A stretch of DNA of 37,926 nt. Source: a virus. This document shows, piece by piece, positions 22,021-31,400 of this stretch; within the stretch, counting starts at the first letter, position 1; each line of letters begins with the position of its first letter. The notes beneath the pieces are model-generated. The model had not been told where the DNA came from and did no database searches. It worked only from the letters and a program-made list of their open reading frames with translations. The stretch lies in the IMG/VR virus record IMGVR_UViG_3300030101_002552, positions 1 through 37,926 of that record. One strand, given 5' to 3'. The position numbers and the translations under genes were made by a program.

Positions 22021-22613
22021 CCTTAGATATAGAAACAGCAAACTACTCACATGAGATAGGAGGCTGGGGTCACAGTCATTTGTTTGAGCCGACCGTGGTT
22101 GCTACATGGGATGGGGAAACGGGAACTGTATATTCAAACGAATCAGTATCTAAATATCTACCCGAAGGCACAATCGTTAAGAAAATGCATCCCAAAATTA
22201 TTGGCGATGACTTAGCGGAACATGTCGCAAAAGGTGGTATGGTGCTTGGGCACAACCTAAAGGGATTCGATTTACCTATCATCAGAGACGCACTCGATTG
22301 TTGGACAGCCGGAGACATAATGGCAAAGTCACAGGAGCAGGTGTTTGACACATCTGTTTTGCTGAAAAACATAGTGGGACACGCAGTGCCCTTATCAGAT
22401 GCATGTTATCATACCTTGAACAAAGGTAAACTTATGAATAGTCACGATGCGCCTATAGAATGGCGCAAAGGTAATTACAGTAAAGTCGCTGAGTATTGTT
22501 TGAAAGATGCTGAACTTGTATATGAACTTTGGAAACACGGAGTTGAAGAGGGGATTGTAAAAGCAAGGTGTAGAAAAACAGGAGATGTCAAAGAATACGA
22601 GGTGGACTGGTAA
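22005..22613 (+). CDS. DEDDy-type 3'-5' exonuclease (202 aa)
   Basis: This is a stand-alone DnaQ-like exonuclease. Exo I is LALDIET (D8, E10), exo II is GHNLKGFDLP (N84, D89) and exo III is YCLKD (Y164, D168). The catalytic set is complete and is of the DEDDy kind. ATG 22005 has GGAGGA six bases ahead; an in-frame ATG at 22014 is possible. It may degrade ssDNA ends or help proofread, since the exo II motif of the polymerase lacks its Asn. The chaperonin gene follows after a 21-base gap. Confidence 0.88.
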   Translation: MSTMLALDIETANYSHEIGGWGHSHLFEPTVVATWDGETGTVYSNESVSKYLPEGTIVKKMHPKIIGDDLAEHVAKGGMVLGHNLKGFDLPIIRDALDCWTAGDIMAKSQEQVFDTSVLLKNIVGHAVPLSDACYHTLNKGKLMNSHDAPIEWRKGNYSKVAEYCLKDAELVYELWKHGVEEGIVKARCRKTGDVKEYEVDW

Positions 22614-22634
22614 TGAACTTTGAGAGGGATATTA

Positions 22635-24131
22635 ATGAGCGAGCAAGAACAAAACATTAGTGCAGTAGTGCACAATATTAGAGCAGCAAAAAGAACCGTT
22701 GGAACAGTAAAAACAACACTGGGTCCGATGGGGATGGACAAAATGATGGTAGACTCTGGCGGTAATGTAATAGTTACTAATGACGGTGCTACCATACTAC
22801 AAGAGTTGGATGCAAGTCATCCTGCCGCTAAAATGGTAGTCGAGGCTGCCAACACGCAGGAGAGTATGTGCTATGATGGCACCACAAGCACTGTTGTATT
22901 AGCAGGTGAACTATTAGGTAACAGCGAACTCTTGTTTAACAAAGGGCTACACGCCAATGTAATCTGTAGAGGTTACAGGCAGGCATCTAGGTGGACTACG
23001 GAACATCTTGAGACACTCAAAGTAGATGCTAAAGACCATTTACAGAATGTGGCTAAGACTTCAATCACAGGCAAAGCGCTTGAATCTAGCATAGAGCATG
23101 TAAGTGCTTTGTGCGTAGAAGCAGTCGAAAAAGCCGGTGGAGAGTTTGACCGAATCCGTGTCCTTTGTCAACCCGGTGGTAGCCTAGATGATTCATCTTG
23201 CTTTAGCGGCGTAGTTCTCCATAAGGAGTTTATGTTACCTGCCATGCCTATGAAGCCAAAAGGCAAGGCCTTACTCATCAACACCAGTCTGAGTGACAGT
23301 AAAAGCGATGACAATGTGCAACTAAGTTTGGGTTCGGCTGCTGAATACCAGCAATACAAGCGACAAACCGGGCGTGACAACTGGGTCGAAAAAGCGCAAC
23401 AAATCATCAATATGTTACCAGATGGCGGTATAGTATTTGTTAGAGATAGCGTAAATGAAGTGGTTGCGGCGACAGTGGCGAGACAAGGTATTTCTATGGT
23501 CCATAGAGTTCCTGAGAGTGACATGACTGCTTTGTCCAAACTACTCAATACTACAATAGCGCACACTACAGAAGACCTACAAGAGGCTGTAAAGTGCGAC
23601 GCAGAGTGTAAGACTATCGGCGACATGAAGTATGTCGTAGTCAAGGGCGAAGGAGAAGTTACTACACTTATCCTAAGAGGCGCTACTAAGCAAACTCTCG
23701 ATGAGACTGAGCGTGGCTTTGAAGACGCACTGGGTGTGGTCTGCTTGGCTTACACCACTTTAGGCGTAGTGCCCGGTGGAGGCTCTGCCTATCTCAATGC
23801 AGCCCTCCATCTAAGGCAAAGGGCTGCGGAAGCAGGTGGTAGAGAGCAGATGGCTATCGATGCATTTGCTGAGGCTCTTGAGTCTATACCTGCCACTATC
23901 GCTGAGAACGCAGGCCATGACCCACTAGACACTGTATTGACTCTAAGAAATGAACATCAACAAGGTAACAGCGACGCTGGTCCAGACATAGAGAATGGTG
24001 GGGCTTGTTCCATGGTAGAAGCCAATGTATGGGAGCCACTTAACTTAGTCAAGCAAGCAGTGCAATCTGCTAGCGAAGTCACCATCAGCATACTAAGGAT
24101 AGACGATATCGTAGTAAAGCGTGGTGAGTAA
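22635..24131 (+). CDS. Group II chaperonin (thermosome-like)
   Basis: This ATP-driven ring chaperonin would fold viral proteins in the host cytoplasm. Signatures are TTLGPMGMDKMMVD near the N-terminus, TNDGATIL (48-55), YDGTTST (80-86, with Tyr for the usual Gly of GDGTT), MPMKPK near 205, LGVVPGGG (376-383), NAGHDP and, at the C-terminus, SEVTISILRIDDIVV. At 498 residues it is shorter than cellular thermosomes (about 540-550), mainly by a shortened apical/intermediate part, and it lacks the Gly-Met-rich tail. ATG 22635 follows GAGAGGGA. Viral thermosomes are a hallmark of magroviruses. The position at the end of the replication arm suggests middle or late expression. Confidence 0.93.
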   Translation: MSEQEQNISAVVHNIRAAKRTVGTVKTTLGPMGMDKMMVDSGGNVIVTNDGATILQELDASHPAAKMVVEAANTQESMCYDGTTSTVVLAGELLGNSELLFNKGLHANVICRGYRQASRWTTEHLETLKVDAKDHLQNVAKTSITGKALESSIEHVSALCVEAVEKAGGEFDRIRVLCQPGGSLDDSSCFSGVVLHKEFMLPAMPMKPKGKALLINTSLSDSKSDDNVQLSLGSAAEYQQYKRQTGRDNWVEKAQQIINMLPDGGIVFVRDSVNEVVAATVARQGISMVHRVPESDMTALSKLLNTTIAHTTEDLQEAVKCDAECKTIGDMKYVVVKGEGEVTTLILRGATKQTLDETERGFEDALGVVCLAYTTLGVVPGGGSAYLNAALHLRQRAAEAGGREQMAIDAFAEALESIPATIAENAGHDPLDTVLTLRNEHQQGNSDAGPDIENGGACSMVEANVWEPLNLVKQAVQSASEVTISILRIDDIVVKRGE

Positions 24132-24278
24132 ATGAAGAGTAAAGGAAAGGCGAAAGCCGCTGTCTGCTACAGGTGTAAACTCAAAATGAAAAGAGTTTAC
24201 GAAAAAATAAACAGCAAGTTTGTAGGAATCGGTAATAGATGCCGTTCTTGTAATACTATTTTTGTTGATGGTGAATGA
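24132..24278 (+). CDS. Basic zinc-ribbon micro-protein (48 aa)
   Basis: ATG 24132 shares a base with the end of the chaperonin gene. CYRC and CRSC form a zinc ribbon, with a strongly basic N-terminus (MKSKGKAKAA) and KLKMKR between. Zinc ribbons of this form are seen in small phage and archaeal proteins that bind nucleic acid or RNA polymerase. No closer family is recognised. Confidence 0.65.
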   Translation: MKSKGKAKAAVCYRCKLKMKRVYEKINSKFVGIGNRCRSCNTIFVDGE

Positions 24279-24280
24279 AT

Positions 24281-24376
24281 ATGAGACTTTGCTCAAAAAG
24301 AGGCTGTTTCAATCTAGCCCATAACGGATTTAGATACTGCTTAGCGTGCCTCCGTGGAAAGGAAGAGGAAGAGTAA
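24281..24376 (+). CDS. Zinc-finger micro-protein (31 aa)
   Basis: The ATG follows the previous stop by two bases. The entire product is a mini zinc finger, C4, C9, C20 and C23 (CSKRGC...YCLAC), with an acidic tail. The C-x(4)-C-x(10)-C-x(2)-C pattern resembles short zinc fingers found in HNH-associated or phage proteins, but no HNH is attached. Its TAA at 24374-24376 abuts the stop of the gene on the other strand with no spacer. Confidence 0.55.
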   Translation: MRLCSKRGCFNLAHNGFRYCLACLRGKEEEE

Positions 24377-24634
24377 CTACCTTCCTAACTTCTCAGCCAT
24401 TTGTCTGAGATAGCGAGACAAGCGACCATTGGCCTTCTTGGACAAGGGTTCAGCCTTGCGCTTACGAACACCCTTGAATCCAAGTTGGCCGTGGAACCTT
24501 ATGTATCCACAGAAGGAACACTCATGCAATACAGCAGGCTCACCTGACAGGTATTTCCCTGAGATTGTCAAAGGCAACGATTTCCTACCACAGTTTTCGC
24601 ATTTATGCCTAAGCATTTCTACTAGTCTACCCAC
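24377..24634 (-). CDS. Zinc-ribbon protein at the end of the virion arm (85 aa)
   Basis: This is the last gene of the minus-strand block. CENC and CSFC, about 30 residues apart, form a zinc ribbon, followed by a basic tail (FKGVRKRKAEPLSKKANGRLSRYL). GTG 24634 is chosen as start because it lies five bases after the stop of the preceding gene with AAGGG upstream; ATG 24616 is the alternative and would give 79 residues. The basic tail suggests nucleic-acid binding. It may be an internal virion or regulatory protein; unknown. Confidence 0.7.
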   Translation of the reverse strand: MGRLVEMLRHKCENCGRKSLPLTISGKYLSGEPAVLHECSFCGYIRFHGQLGFKGVRKRKAEPLSKKANGRLSRYLRQMAEKLGR

Positions 24635-24638
24635 AACA

Positions 24639-25820
24639 TCAACCCTTGAACAACAGGTGCCAGTCAGCGCTGTCGTAGACAAACCTCGCATATTGGCCGT
24701 TGGTTATATCAACAACGGCTGCTGATGCGTTGTTAGTTTTAGCAGTGAACTTAGTATTGAAAGAACCAGAAGTAGATATGTTCCTGACTTCGATAATGTG
24801 CCCAGTTGGGAAATCGCCGCTAGGAGTAAGTGTGGCGTGTGCGCTACCGCCGTTTGGGTTGACTAAGAATATATTCTCTTGGTCAAAAGTAAATGATGCA
24901 TTAGCCGTCAGAATAGATATCCTGTTTGGTCCTAGCACTACGGTCTCTGTAGAGGGAGTTGCGTGCAGATTCTTGGGTATACCTGCATAAATAACTCCAT
25001 GCTTACCACTCGACCTGTCCTCTCGATGGCTTTGCCAGATGGCGCCAAATGTGCTACCTCCAAAGTCTCCGTTTTCAGGAGAGGCAAAGAAAGCGTCTAA
25101 ATCAGCAGGCGAATTGATAGCGTTTGCTGTAGTTACATCTCCTATAGAACCGCCAGTCATGGGCGTTAGATAGAGCGGGCTTTTCCTTAGAAATGTCCTT
25201 CTATCAAATATGGTAGGTGAAGCGCCTAAAGACGCATTGATATTACCAGCACCACTAGAGCAAGTGTATCTAAGAACTGCTAGAACTGTTGAGTTATGAT
25301 TCAAATCTGTGTTGGCAGTTATACTTGGGTCCGATAAGAATCTGTTAGGTATCAAAGGTGTCCCAGCGGCAGCAGCAACTGGGGTGCCTATTTCATACAT
25401 CAAATGAGCGGTGGGTGAACTTCTACCTACCAAATATACTACAACAAAAACTTCACCACTCGAACTCGGAACACTAGGTAAGTCTCCAGAAAAATTACCA
25501 GTTGTGCCTACCGTAAATGCTTGTGTGTTAGTAGGACCGCCTGCAAATTTATACATGATACCATCTAATACACAGTAACCACCGTTAACCGTAACTACCC
25601 CACCACTTGACGCAGTAATAAAACCGGGCGTTCCGGTGACTATGCTGTTTCTCAAAGAGTCCCCTGCGGCACCGTCTCCTAAACGCACTATACCGTTTCC
25701 ATGTAGGCCCTCATACATGTTAGTTAGACTAGGACTAGTGAGACCATCACCATCTCTCAGACCCTGTGAATTGGCGCCATAGCCAGTTGCACTAGTATGG
25801 CCTGCTTTTGGATTGGTCAT
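24639..25820 (-). CDS. Putative tail-fibre or receptor-binding virion protein (393 aa)
   Basis: The composition is that of a beta-rich virion protein: Gly, Ser, Thr and Asn rich, no cysteines beyond two or three, no catalytic motifs. The N-terminus (GLRDGDGLTSPSLTNMYEG) may be the attachment part. The C-terminal 90 residues (NRISILTANASFTF...FVYDSADWHLLF) are the kind of beta domain that ends fibre and tail-spike proteins. It is overlapped by four bases (ATGA) by the 120-residue gene just upstream. The fibre call is inference from composition and place. Confidence 0.65.
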   Translation of the reverse strand: MTNPKAGHTSATGYGANSQGLRDGDGLTSPSLTNMYEGLHGNGIVRLGDGAAGDSLRNSIVTGTPGFITASSGGVVTVNGGYCVLDGIMYKFAGGPTNTQAFTVGTTGNFSGDLPSVPSSSGEVFVVVYLVGRSSPTAHLMYEIGTPVAAAAGTPLIPNRFLSDPSITANTDLNHNSTVLAVLRYTCSSGAGNINASLGASPTIFDRRTFLRKSPLYLTPMTGGSIGDVTTANAINSPADLDAFFASPENGDFGGSTFGAIWQSHREDRSSGKHGVIYAGIPKNLHATPSTETVVLGPNRISILTANASFTFDQENIFLVNPNGGSAHATLTPSGDFPTGHIIEVRNISTSGSFNTKFTAKTNNASAAVVDITNGQYARFVYDSADWHLLFKG

Positions 25821-26179
25821 TGTGCCACCTCTATTACTGCTGCAAACCTTATCTCATTGTTGTTAGTCTTTTCTATAGAATTGTATGTATATCTACAAAA
25901 GTCAGTAGTATCTGTGGCATCCGTAGGATTTTTGTATCGTATAACCACTTCTCTCAAAGGTAAGGAGAAACTTACATCCAATGACAATTTTGCTTCTACA
26001 GATATAGTGTTGTCATCAATCACCTTAACATCAGGTGTAACCACTACTGCTGGCCTACCTATGCCTCCGTCGTCTTGCGTAGCAACGGTTCCGTCGAAAC
26101 CAAACACTACTTCGTTTATTCTTGCTCTTAGCGTATCTATCAAAAATCTTGTTCCTTCGTTTAATACAGGCACTATCAT
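25817..26179 (-). CDS. Small tail-type virion protein (120 aa)
   Basis: An ATGA overlap joins it to the 629-residue gene upstream, and AAGGAGAGG is its ribosome binding site. The start (PVLNEGTRFLIDTLRARI, then FGFDGTVATQDDGG) resembles small phage tail proteins that open with NEG, a helix and then GxGTxxxxxxD, often encoded just before fibre genes. The rest is strand-rich (DNTISVEAKLSLDVSFSLPLREVVIRY). It is probably a baseplate or fibre-connector protein. The resemblance is by eye, so moderate. Confidence 0.6.
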   Translation of the reverse strand: MIVPVLNEGTRFLIDTLRARINEVVFGFDGTVATQDDGGIGRPAVVVTPDVKVIDDNTISVEAKLSLDVSFSLPLREVVIRYKNPTDATDTTDFCRYTYNSIEKTNNNEIRFAAVIEVAQ

Positions 26180-28065
26180 CCTCTCCTTGTCTTAGAATAT
26201 TTAGTTTGAACGACACCTATCTTGAGGTAATCGTTTCTGGACTCTGGCAAAGTATCAGGAAGTAAATACAGTTCTTGGTCATTATCGATTGAATGAACTA
26301 TTCTTGAATTTAGCGCTACTGTAGTAGCCCCCATACCAGATGATGCTCTATGACCTATCTTATTACCAGATTTGTCATAAATTGCTTGATTAGTAGTTCC
26401 AAATGCACTCGTAGCACTTGTGCCGCTTACTGTAAGAGAAGTAATAGAACCAGTAGCAGGGTTATAACCAAGTTCTTCAATTATCACTTTACCCCCACTA
26501 CCGCCACCACCAGTTATTGTAAGTTCTTCTCCTACAACATAACCAGCACCAGCAGTATGTATTTTTGCATAGATAATGTTACCAGAAGAATTTACTGTAA
26601 TGTTAACTCTTGCACTACTCCCAGAACCTCCAGAAGTTGTTGCGTTTACGGTGTTAGAATAACCTGAGCCAGCAGCAGATATTTTGAGTTTAGATACACC
26701 TGTGAAATCAATCAAAACACCTGTGCTTTGTAATGTTCGGCCCCCATGTATGGTATCTCTGTTGGGCTGACCAAGATTGAATCCTACTCCTCGATTAGAA
26801 TCGACCCGCTCTGCTATTTCCCAACTAATCTTTATCTTCAAACCAAAAGATGTGCTGAACTCTTCAACACTGAACTGTCTGTTTCTATCAAAGTTATCAT
26901 CTAAGGTATTACTGATATCTACTTCTTGGAATTTTTGTAAAACATCTTCCAATGTGCCATCAACTGAGTTGACATTTAGTTCTGTCTTACGATTTACTAA
27001 ATCATAAGTGCCACCAAGCACTATTTTCCTTTCGCTATCAAATCTTGATTGATAATTTACCAAATCACCGGGTTGAACAGCAGTTCCTGCTAGAACTTCG
27101 GTATATTTCTTAGAGCCAATGGCCTTTTTAGCCATCCTCAACATATTTTTACCTACTTTTCTAGCACTAGCCTTAGTCATCGCTGTTGGAGCGTATATTC
27201 CACCCGGAACTTCGTTGACAGTGTCGACTTGAGTGCCAAAATCATCTACCTGAACTACATTTTTGTCATTATTAGCCCTAGATTTGCCTCTAACCACCAC
27301 TCTGTTGGGCACAGCATCGTCATTAATTTCAGTTGTGCCACCAGATACTCTGTTTTCGTTAAAGTAATGCTCTCTTTCTACTCTAGTCTGTGGCACATAG
27401 AGCAAATTCCCAAACCTATCACTTCTAGGAGAGTAATAATCATGTTTAGACAGGTATCTGAGTGCAGTGATAGAATCTATGCCATAGAAATCCATCGCTA
27501 AAAATGTCCCACTAGGTGTGGTGGCTTTTATTCCGTTTATCGAACTGTTAGATGTGTTACCCACCTTTATTGCTAAGTCAGAAGTTCGTAGCCCTACTCC
27601 TATTTTCTGAGCAAAACGGATAGTTTTGTCAGTAAAACCGATATCATGTAACTTTCTACCCTTTAGGTTCTCTAATCCATACCTATTACCCTTGTTCGAC
27701 GATTTAATTTCGGACAACACTAATGCTTGGTCATGGTTTTCACTTCCAACAGCCAGTGCGGGCAGAGTGCTAGTTGTAGTGACTTTATCACCATCAAAGA
27801 ATAATGAGCCTTCATAAGTCATACTGTCTGTTGGATTGTGAAGCAAACGGATGGTATCTTCTTCTTCGATGAGTTTGTATCTGCGCTCAGGTGTAGGTAT
27901 GAAGTCCGTCTTGGTAGGCTTGTTAGCCGCAAAGCCAGCCTTTACCTTGGTGTATTGAGCGTGACGAACAGCGTTGTCGACAAAGCGTGGCTTACGAATC
28001 TTCTTCATCACAGTGTCCTGAGCAGCGTCTGCTCGACCAGTTGAGAGATTTTTACCTAACGCCAT
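26176..28065 (-). CDS. Putative tail hub/baseplate-type virion protein with glycine repeats (629 aa)
   Basis: ATG 28065 is preferred to a GTG at 28071 because GGAGTGA is five bases ahead of it. The middle part (LLYVPQTRVEREHYFNENR...PNRVVVRGKSRAN and TAVQPGDLVNYQSRFD...VLGGTYDLVNRKTEL) has the pattern of tail hub proteins (gp27/gpD-like), in which such domains line the tail end. From about residue 445 a Gly/Ser-rich stretch repeats a GxGY...GSG unit (AAGSGYSNTV, AGAGYVVGEEL, GGGGSGGK), typical of phage virion proteins. The family is tentative; virion role likely. Confidence 0.65.
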   Translation of the reverse strand: MALGKNLSTGRADAAQDTVMKKIRKPRFVDNAVRHAQYTKVKAGFAANKPTKTDFIPTPERRYKLIEEEDTIRLLHNPTDSMTYEGSLFFDGDKVTTTSTLPALAVGSENHDQALVLSEIKSSNKGNRYGLENLKGRKLHDIGFTDKTIRFAQKIGVGLRTSDLAIKVGNTSNSSINGIKATTPSGTFLAMDFYGIDSITALRYLSKHDYYSPRSDRFGNLLYVPQTRVEREHYFNENRVSGGTTEINDDAVPNRVVVRGKSRANNDKNVVQVDDFGTQVDTVNEVPGGIYAPTAMTKASARKVGKNMLRMAKKAIGSKKYTEVLAGTAVQPGDLVNYQSRFDSERKIVLGGTYDLVNRKTELNVNSVDGTLEDVLQKFQEVDISNTLDDNFDRNRQFSVEEFSTSFGLKIKISWEIAERVDSNRGVGFNLGQPNRDTIHGGRTLQSTGVLIDFTGVSKLKISAAGSGYSNTVNATTSGGSGSSARVNITVNSSGNIIYAKIHTAGAGYVVGEELTITGGGGSGGKVIIEELGYNPATGSITSLTVSGTSATSAFGTTNQAIYDKSGNKIGHRASSGMGATTVALNSRIVHSIDNDQELYLLPDTLPESRNDYLKIGVVQTKYSKTRRG

Positions 28066-28067
28066 GT

Positions 28068-28493
28068 TCACTCCCCCCTCAATATGCCGATTGCCTTGTT
28101 GTATCTTTGAGCAAGACTTTCATGCGGTTGCCTCTTTAAATTAGCATGTAAGTCAGCCAGTTTAACCTGCTTTGCTTCGGGGTGTTCGTTGACTCGTTGG
28201 ATGAAATCAAAATATTGTTCTCCTTCACGACGAGTCAAGGCATCAATTGCTGAACCGACTTCTGGCCCGAATCTTTCATGAATTTCATCTAAACCTATAC
28301 CTGTATCTTCTACGACATCATGTAAGTAAGCAATTCGCTGTAAATGAGGGTCGGTGAATCCACTCGCTACATCTTCTACATGGGTCATATAAGGCTGTTC
28401 GCCATACATTTGGTCACCATGTGCCTGTGTAGCAAATTCACGAGCCTCTTGAGGCATCTTGAGTAATCGCCAAGCCTTATCCATTGGTGTCAT
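28068..28493 (-). CDS. MESH1/SpoT-type HD hydrolase (alarmone hydrolase-like), 141 aa
   Basis: The motifs of the ppGpp hydrolase domain are in order: AHGDQMYGEQPYMTHV (H25, H38), LHDVVEDTG (H58-D59, E62-D63) and VKLADLHANL (D114, N118). The length is that of a stand-alone small alarmone hydrolase. No synthetase domain is present. It would remove the 3' diphosphate from (p)ppGpp or act on a similar nucleotide such as NADPH. ATG 28493 is chosen because GGAGTGA is five bases ahead; a GTG at 28502 is in frame. It lies between two virion genes with only short overlaps, an unusual place for a metabolic enzyme. The family call is strong; the substrate is unproven. Confidence 0.88.
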   Translation of the reverse strand: MTPMDKAWRLLKMPQEAREFATQAHGDQMYGEQPYMTHVEDVASGFTDPHLQRIAYLHDVVEDTGIGLDEIHERFGPEVGSAIDALTRREGEQYFDFIQRVNEHPEAKQVKLADLHANLKRQPHESLAQRYNKAIGILRGE

Positions 28494-28498
28494 ACGCT

Positions 28499-31400
28499 TC
28501 ACTCCCCACTATGGTCTCCGGTATTATAAGATGCATCCCCTTTGCTACCCTTTGGATGTAGCGTCTGGCTATGTCTTGGCTGAACACTGTAATCACCCTC
28601 ATCGTCATCTATAGAACGACGACTTGCGTCGGCTCGGAAGTGCTCAAGAGTATTTTCTGACATGACCATTCTGGCCACTGGGCTGGTAATATCTGACTTG
28701 TCATAACCTGTGACATCAACACCGGGTATCTTCGGCCCTTGACTGTCTGGAACAGTGATGCTACTAGTCGGGTCTACAGTGTATACAGGTGCGTAAGGTG
28801 GGCTACTTGGTGTGCCTGTGCGAGCACCGGGCGCATCACTAGTAAACATACCATACTTACCACCAGCAGTCGCTCTGTAGAAGTTTGAGTTTTCTTGAGG
28901 ACTACTACCCTTCAATGCTACATAAGACCTGAACATTTGACTGTGCTTGAAATCAAGTCCAAATGCAGGTCTATATAAGAACTGTATGTTACTATCAAAG
29001 TGATTTAAGTTTTCCTTCGTCGGGTGCTGATGGTTGCTATCTTGATAAGGGTTAGATGATGATGTAACTCCATCTTTACCCCAACCAGTGACATCGAGAT
29101 TGCCAGCGTGTTTATTCCAATCAATTACATAAGTTCCACCAAGGGGCCACATAGCATGAGCGTCAGAATGCCTAACCACACCTGTAACCGGCCCAGCACT
29201 CCAGTTTAGCGCAGTCATATCTAAATCCTTGAGAGTTCTACTTCCAAAGTCATGTGCTCCTCTAATATTGGTTCTTTGGCCAACTTCTCTGTCTGTGTGT
29301 AGACTGTGAGCCTCCGTTGACATGACGATGTATTCTCTACTTACACCATCGTTTAGTTCGGCGATAGTATCTACATCCAGTCCTAATCTAACATCATCCC
29401 TCGAAACAGGTTCGGCACCTCTAATATCTGCGTTGATAGTTTCTGTGGCTTCACCAACATTTGCACTTGGCTTGAGCAAACCATCATCGGAGTCTAAATC
29501 TACTCTATCGCTAATACCCCTTTCGATTTCACCTGACTGTAATGTTTCATTGCTTGGTCTAACTAAGCCTTGTCCATAAATAGGTTCGGCTGTATTACTT
29601 GACAATACTAAACCTGTAGCATCGTGATTTTCGCTAACGGCCATGAGCAAACTTTCGTTGAACACAGTAGGCCATCTGCATCCTCTACCATCTCCCCGGT
29701 CACCTACTCTCAACACGCTTGCCGGATTGAACCAATCGACCACACCCATGTTAGTAGCGTCGTTGTTTACTGTATTTGCATTACCGCTTTGTCTATCGCT
29801 ACCGTCGCCTCCAAACAGATTAGTAGCAGAAGGTCTGTGCGTTACATTCGTGTCTGCATATGCGTCTTCTGGGTCCCAAGATGGTCGAAGCCCGAATCCT
29901 CTTACAGGGAAACGCCTGACATCTTCGCCACGGGTGTTACCCCACCAATCAACCATGTAATGCCTATGCGCTCTGGCTAACTCGGCTACACCTTGACCAA
30001 CTTCGTCGTTGGGAAAGAAACGAGTCACGGTGGATGCATTTCTTATTGTCCTAACAGGGCAACCAAACGACCCTGTCATTCTCCTACCATCACTATACCT
30101 AACTTGTCGACCAATTTGGTCTTGGCCAAGTAAACTAGAAACCTGAGTTAAACGCTCAAGTATACCTACATTAATGGCAGTTAGCGCTTTGTCATCTAGG
30201 CCGTTAGCCCCATTATATCTCCAAGTTCCGTCATCTTGTTGTATAAACGGGCCATTGTAGTAACCTAACATTGCTTGGCTGCTAGATACTTCTAGCCAGC
30301 CACGAATGTAAGGAGACCACCTTGGTCGGTTATACAGTTGCCTGACCGCCATCCTGTAACCGAAACATCTGTTTCTGTCGTTAGGTAAAGAGAGAGTCGC
30401 AACTCCAGTTGAGTCTTGATATGTTTCGCAATCCATGCCGAATGTATCACTGCCCCATCCCATAACAGAGTGACCATAAGAATCTAACCGACTGACACCT
30501 CCTCCTCCACGAGAGCCGCCCGGCCAGAACCCAAAGAAGTTATATTTATCCGAGCCTACAGTTCCTCCTTGATGATTTAGCGTTCCAGAGCCGTCAGCAA
30601 GTGCGTCTATTTGTGCGGCAGTTTTGACTACTCCATCATGTGACAGCGCAGTCCCGGCGTTGTTGTCATGGTCACGAGGAGGCACAACTGTCTGTATACC
30701 AAAAGCAAATGGTCCCTTACTAGCCACATAGTTGAAATCGTGATAATGTATGGTTTCAAAATGCTCTGGAACATGATTGTAGGCTTTTTGGTCAACAGGA
30801 GTATCAGCAGTAGCAGCCTTTGTGTATATACTCCTAGAAGCATCGTCGCTATACCAAGTAAACGGCCTACCTAAATTAGGATGCCACATGCACAAGAAAG
30901 CATCTGCTGGATGCAATGAATTAGTATCTCTACTTCCATTAGCAAACTGCGGTAAATTTCTAGTCAAAGCGCTAGTATCAGAATCAAGATAAAGTTCTGA
31001 TGAACTACCGTTGTCATAAGGTCGAGTCAGTCTTAGCACTGTCCCTGCTGCAATGTTAGACCAAAAAGACGCATCTGCTGTAACATTGTCAAAACCGTGT
31101 GTTCTGCTGTGGGACCCGGTTCCCCCAAATGTCCCAAGTATATTTTCATACTTAGCAGTATATCTAACTCCGTTTTTTGTATATTCTAACCTTTCATTAT
31201 AATAAGGGAACGCCGGGAACAAATCAGAACTATCCTTGACATCTATAAGACCACCCGAACTGGTTCCACCGGAACTGCTTGCTGTCTTCACCACGCATGT
31301 AGGAGATAGACTTCTGATTCTTTTGTGAACTTCGTAAATATCTAAGAAAGATGTTGGATACCCTGCAAGAGTTATTTGAGCACCTACAGCGCCGTAGTTT

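Noticed and set aside
23168-23644. 158-codon minus-strand open frame inside the chaperonin gene
   Set aside because: Antisense to a highly conserved protein-coding sequence; no independent support.
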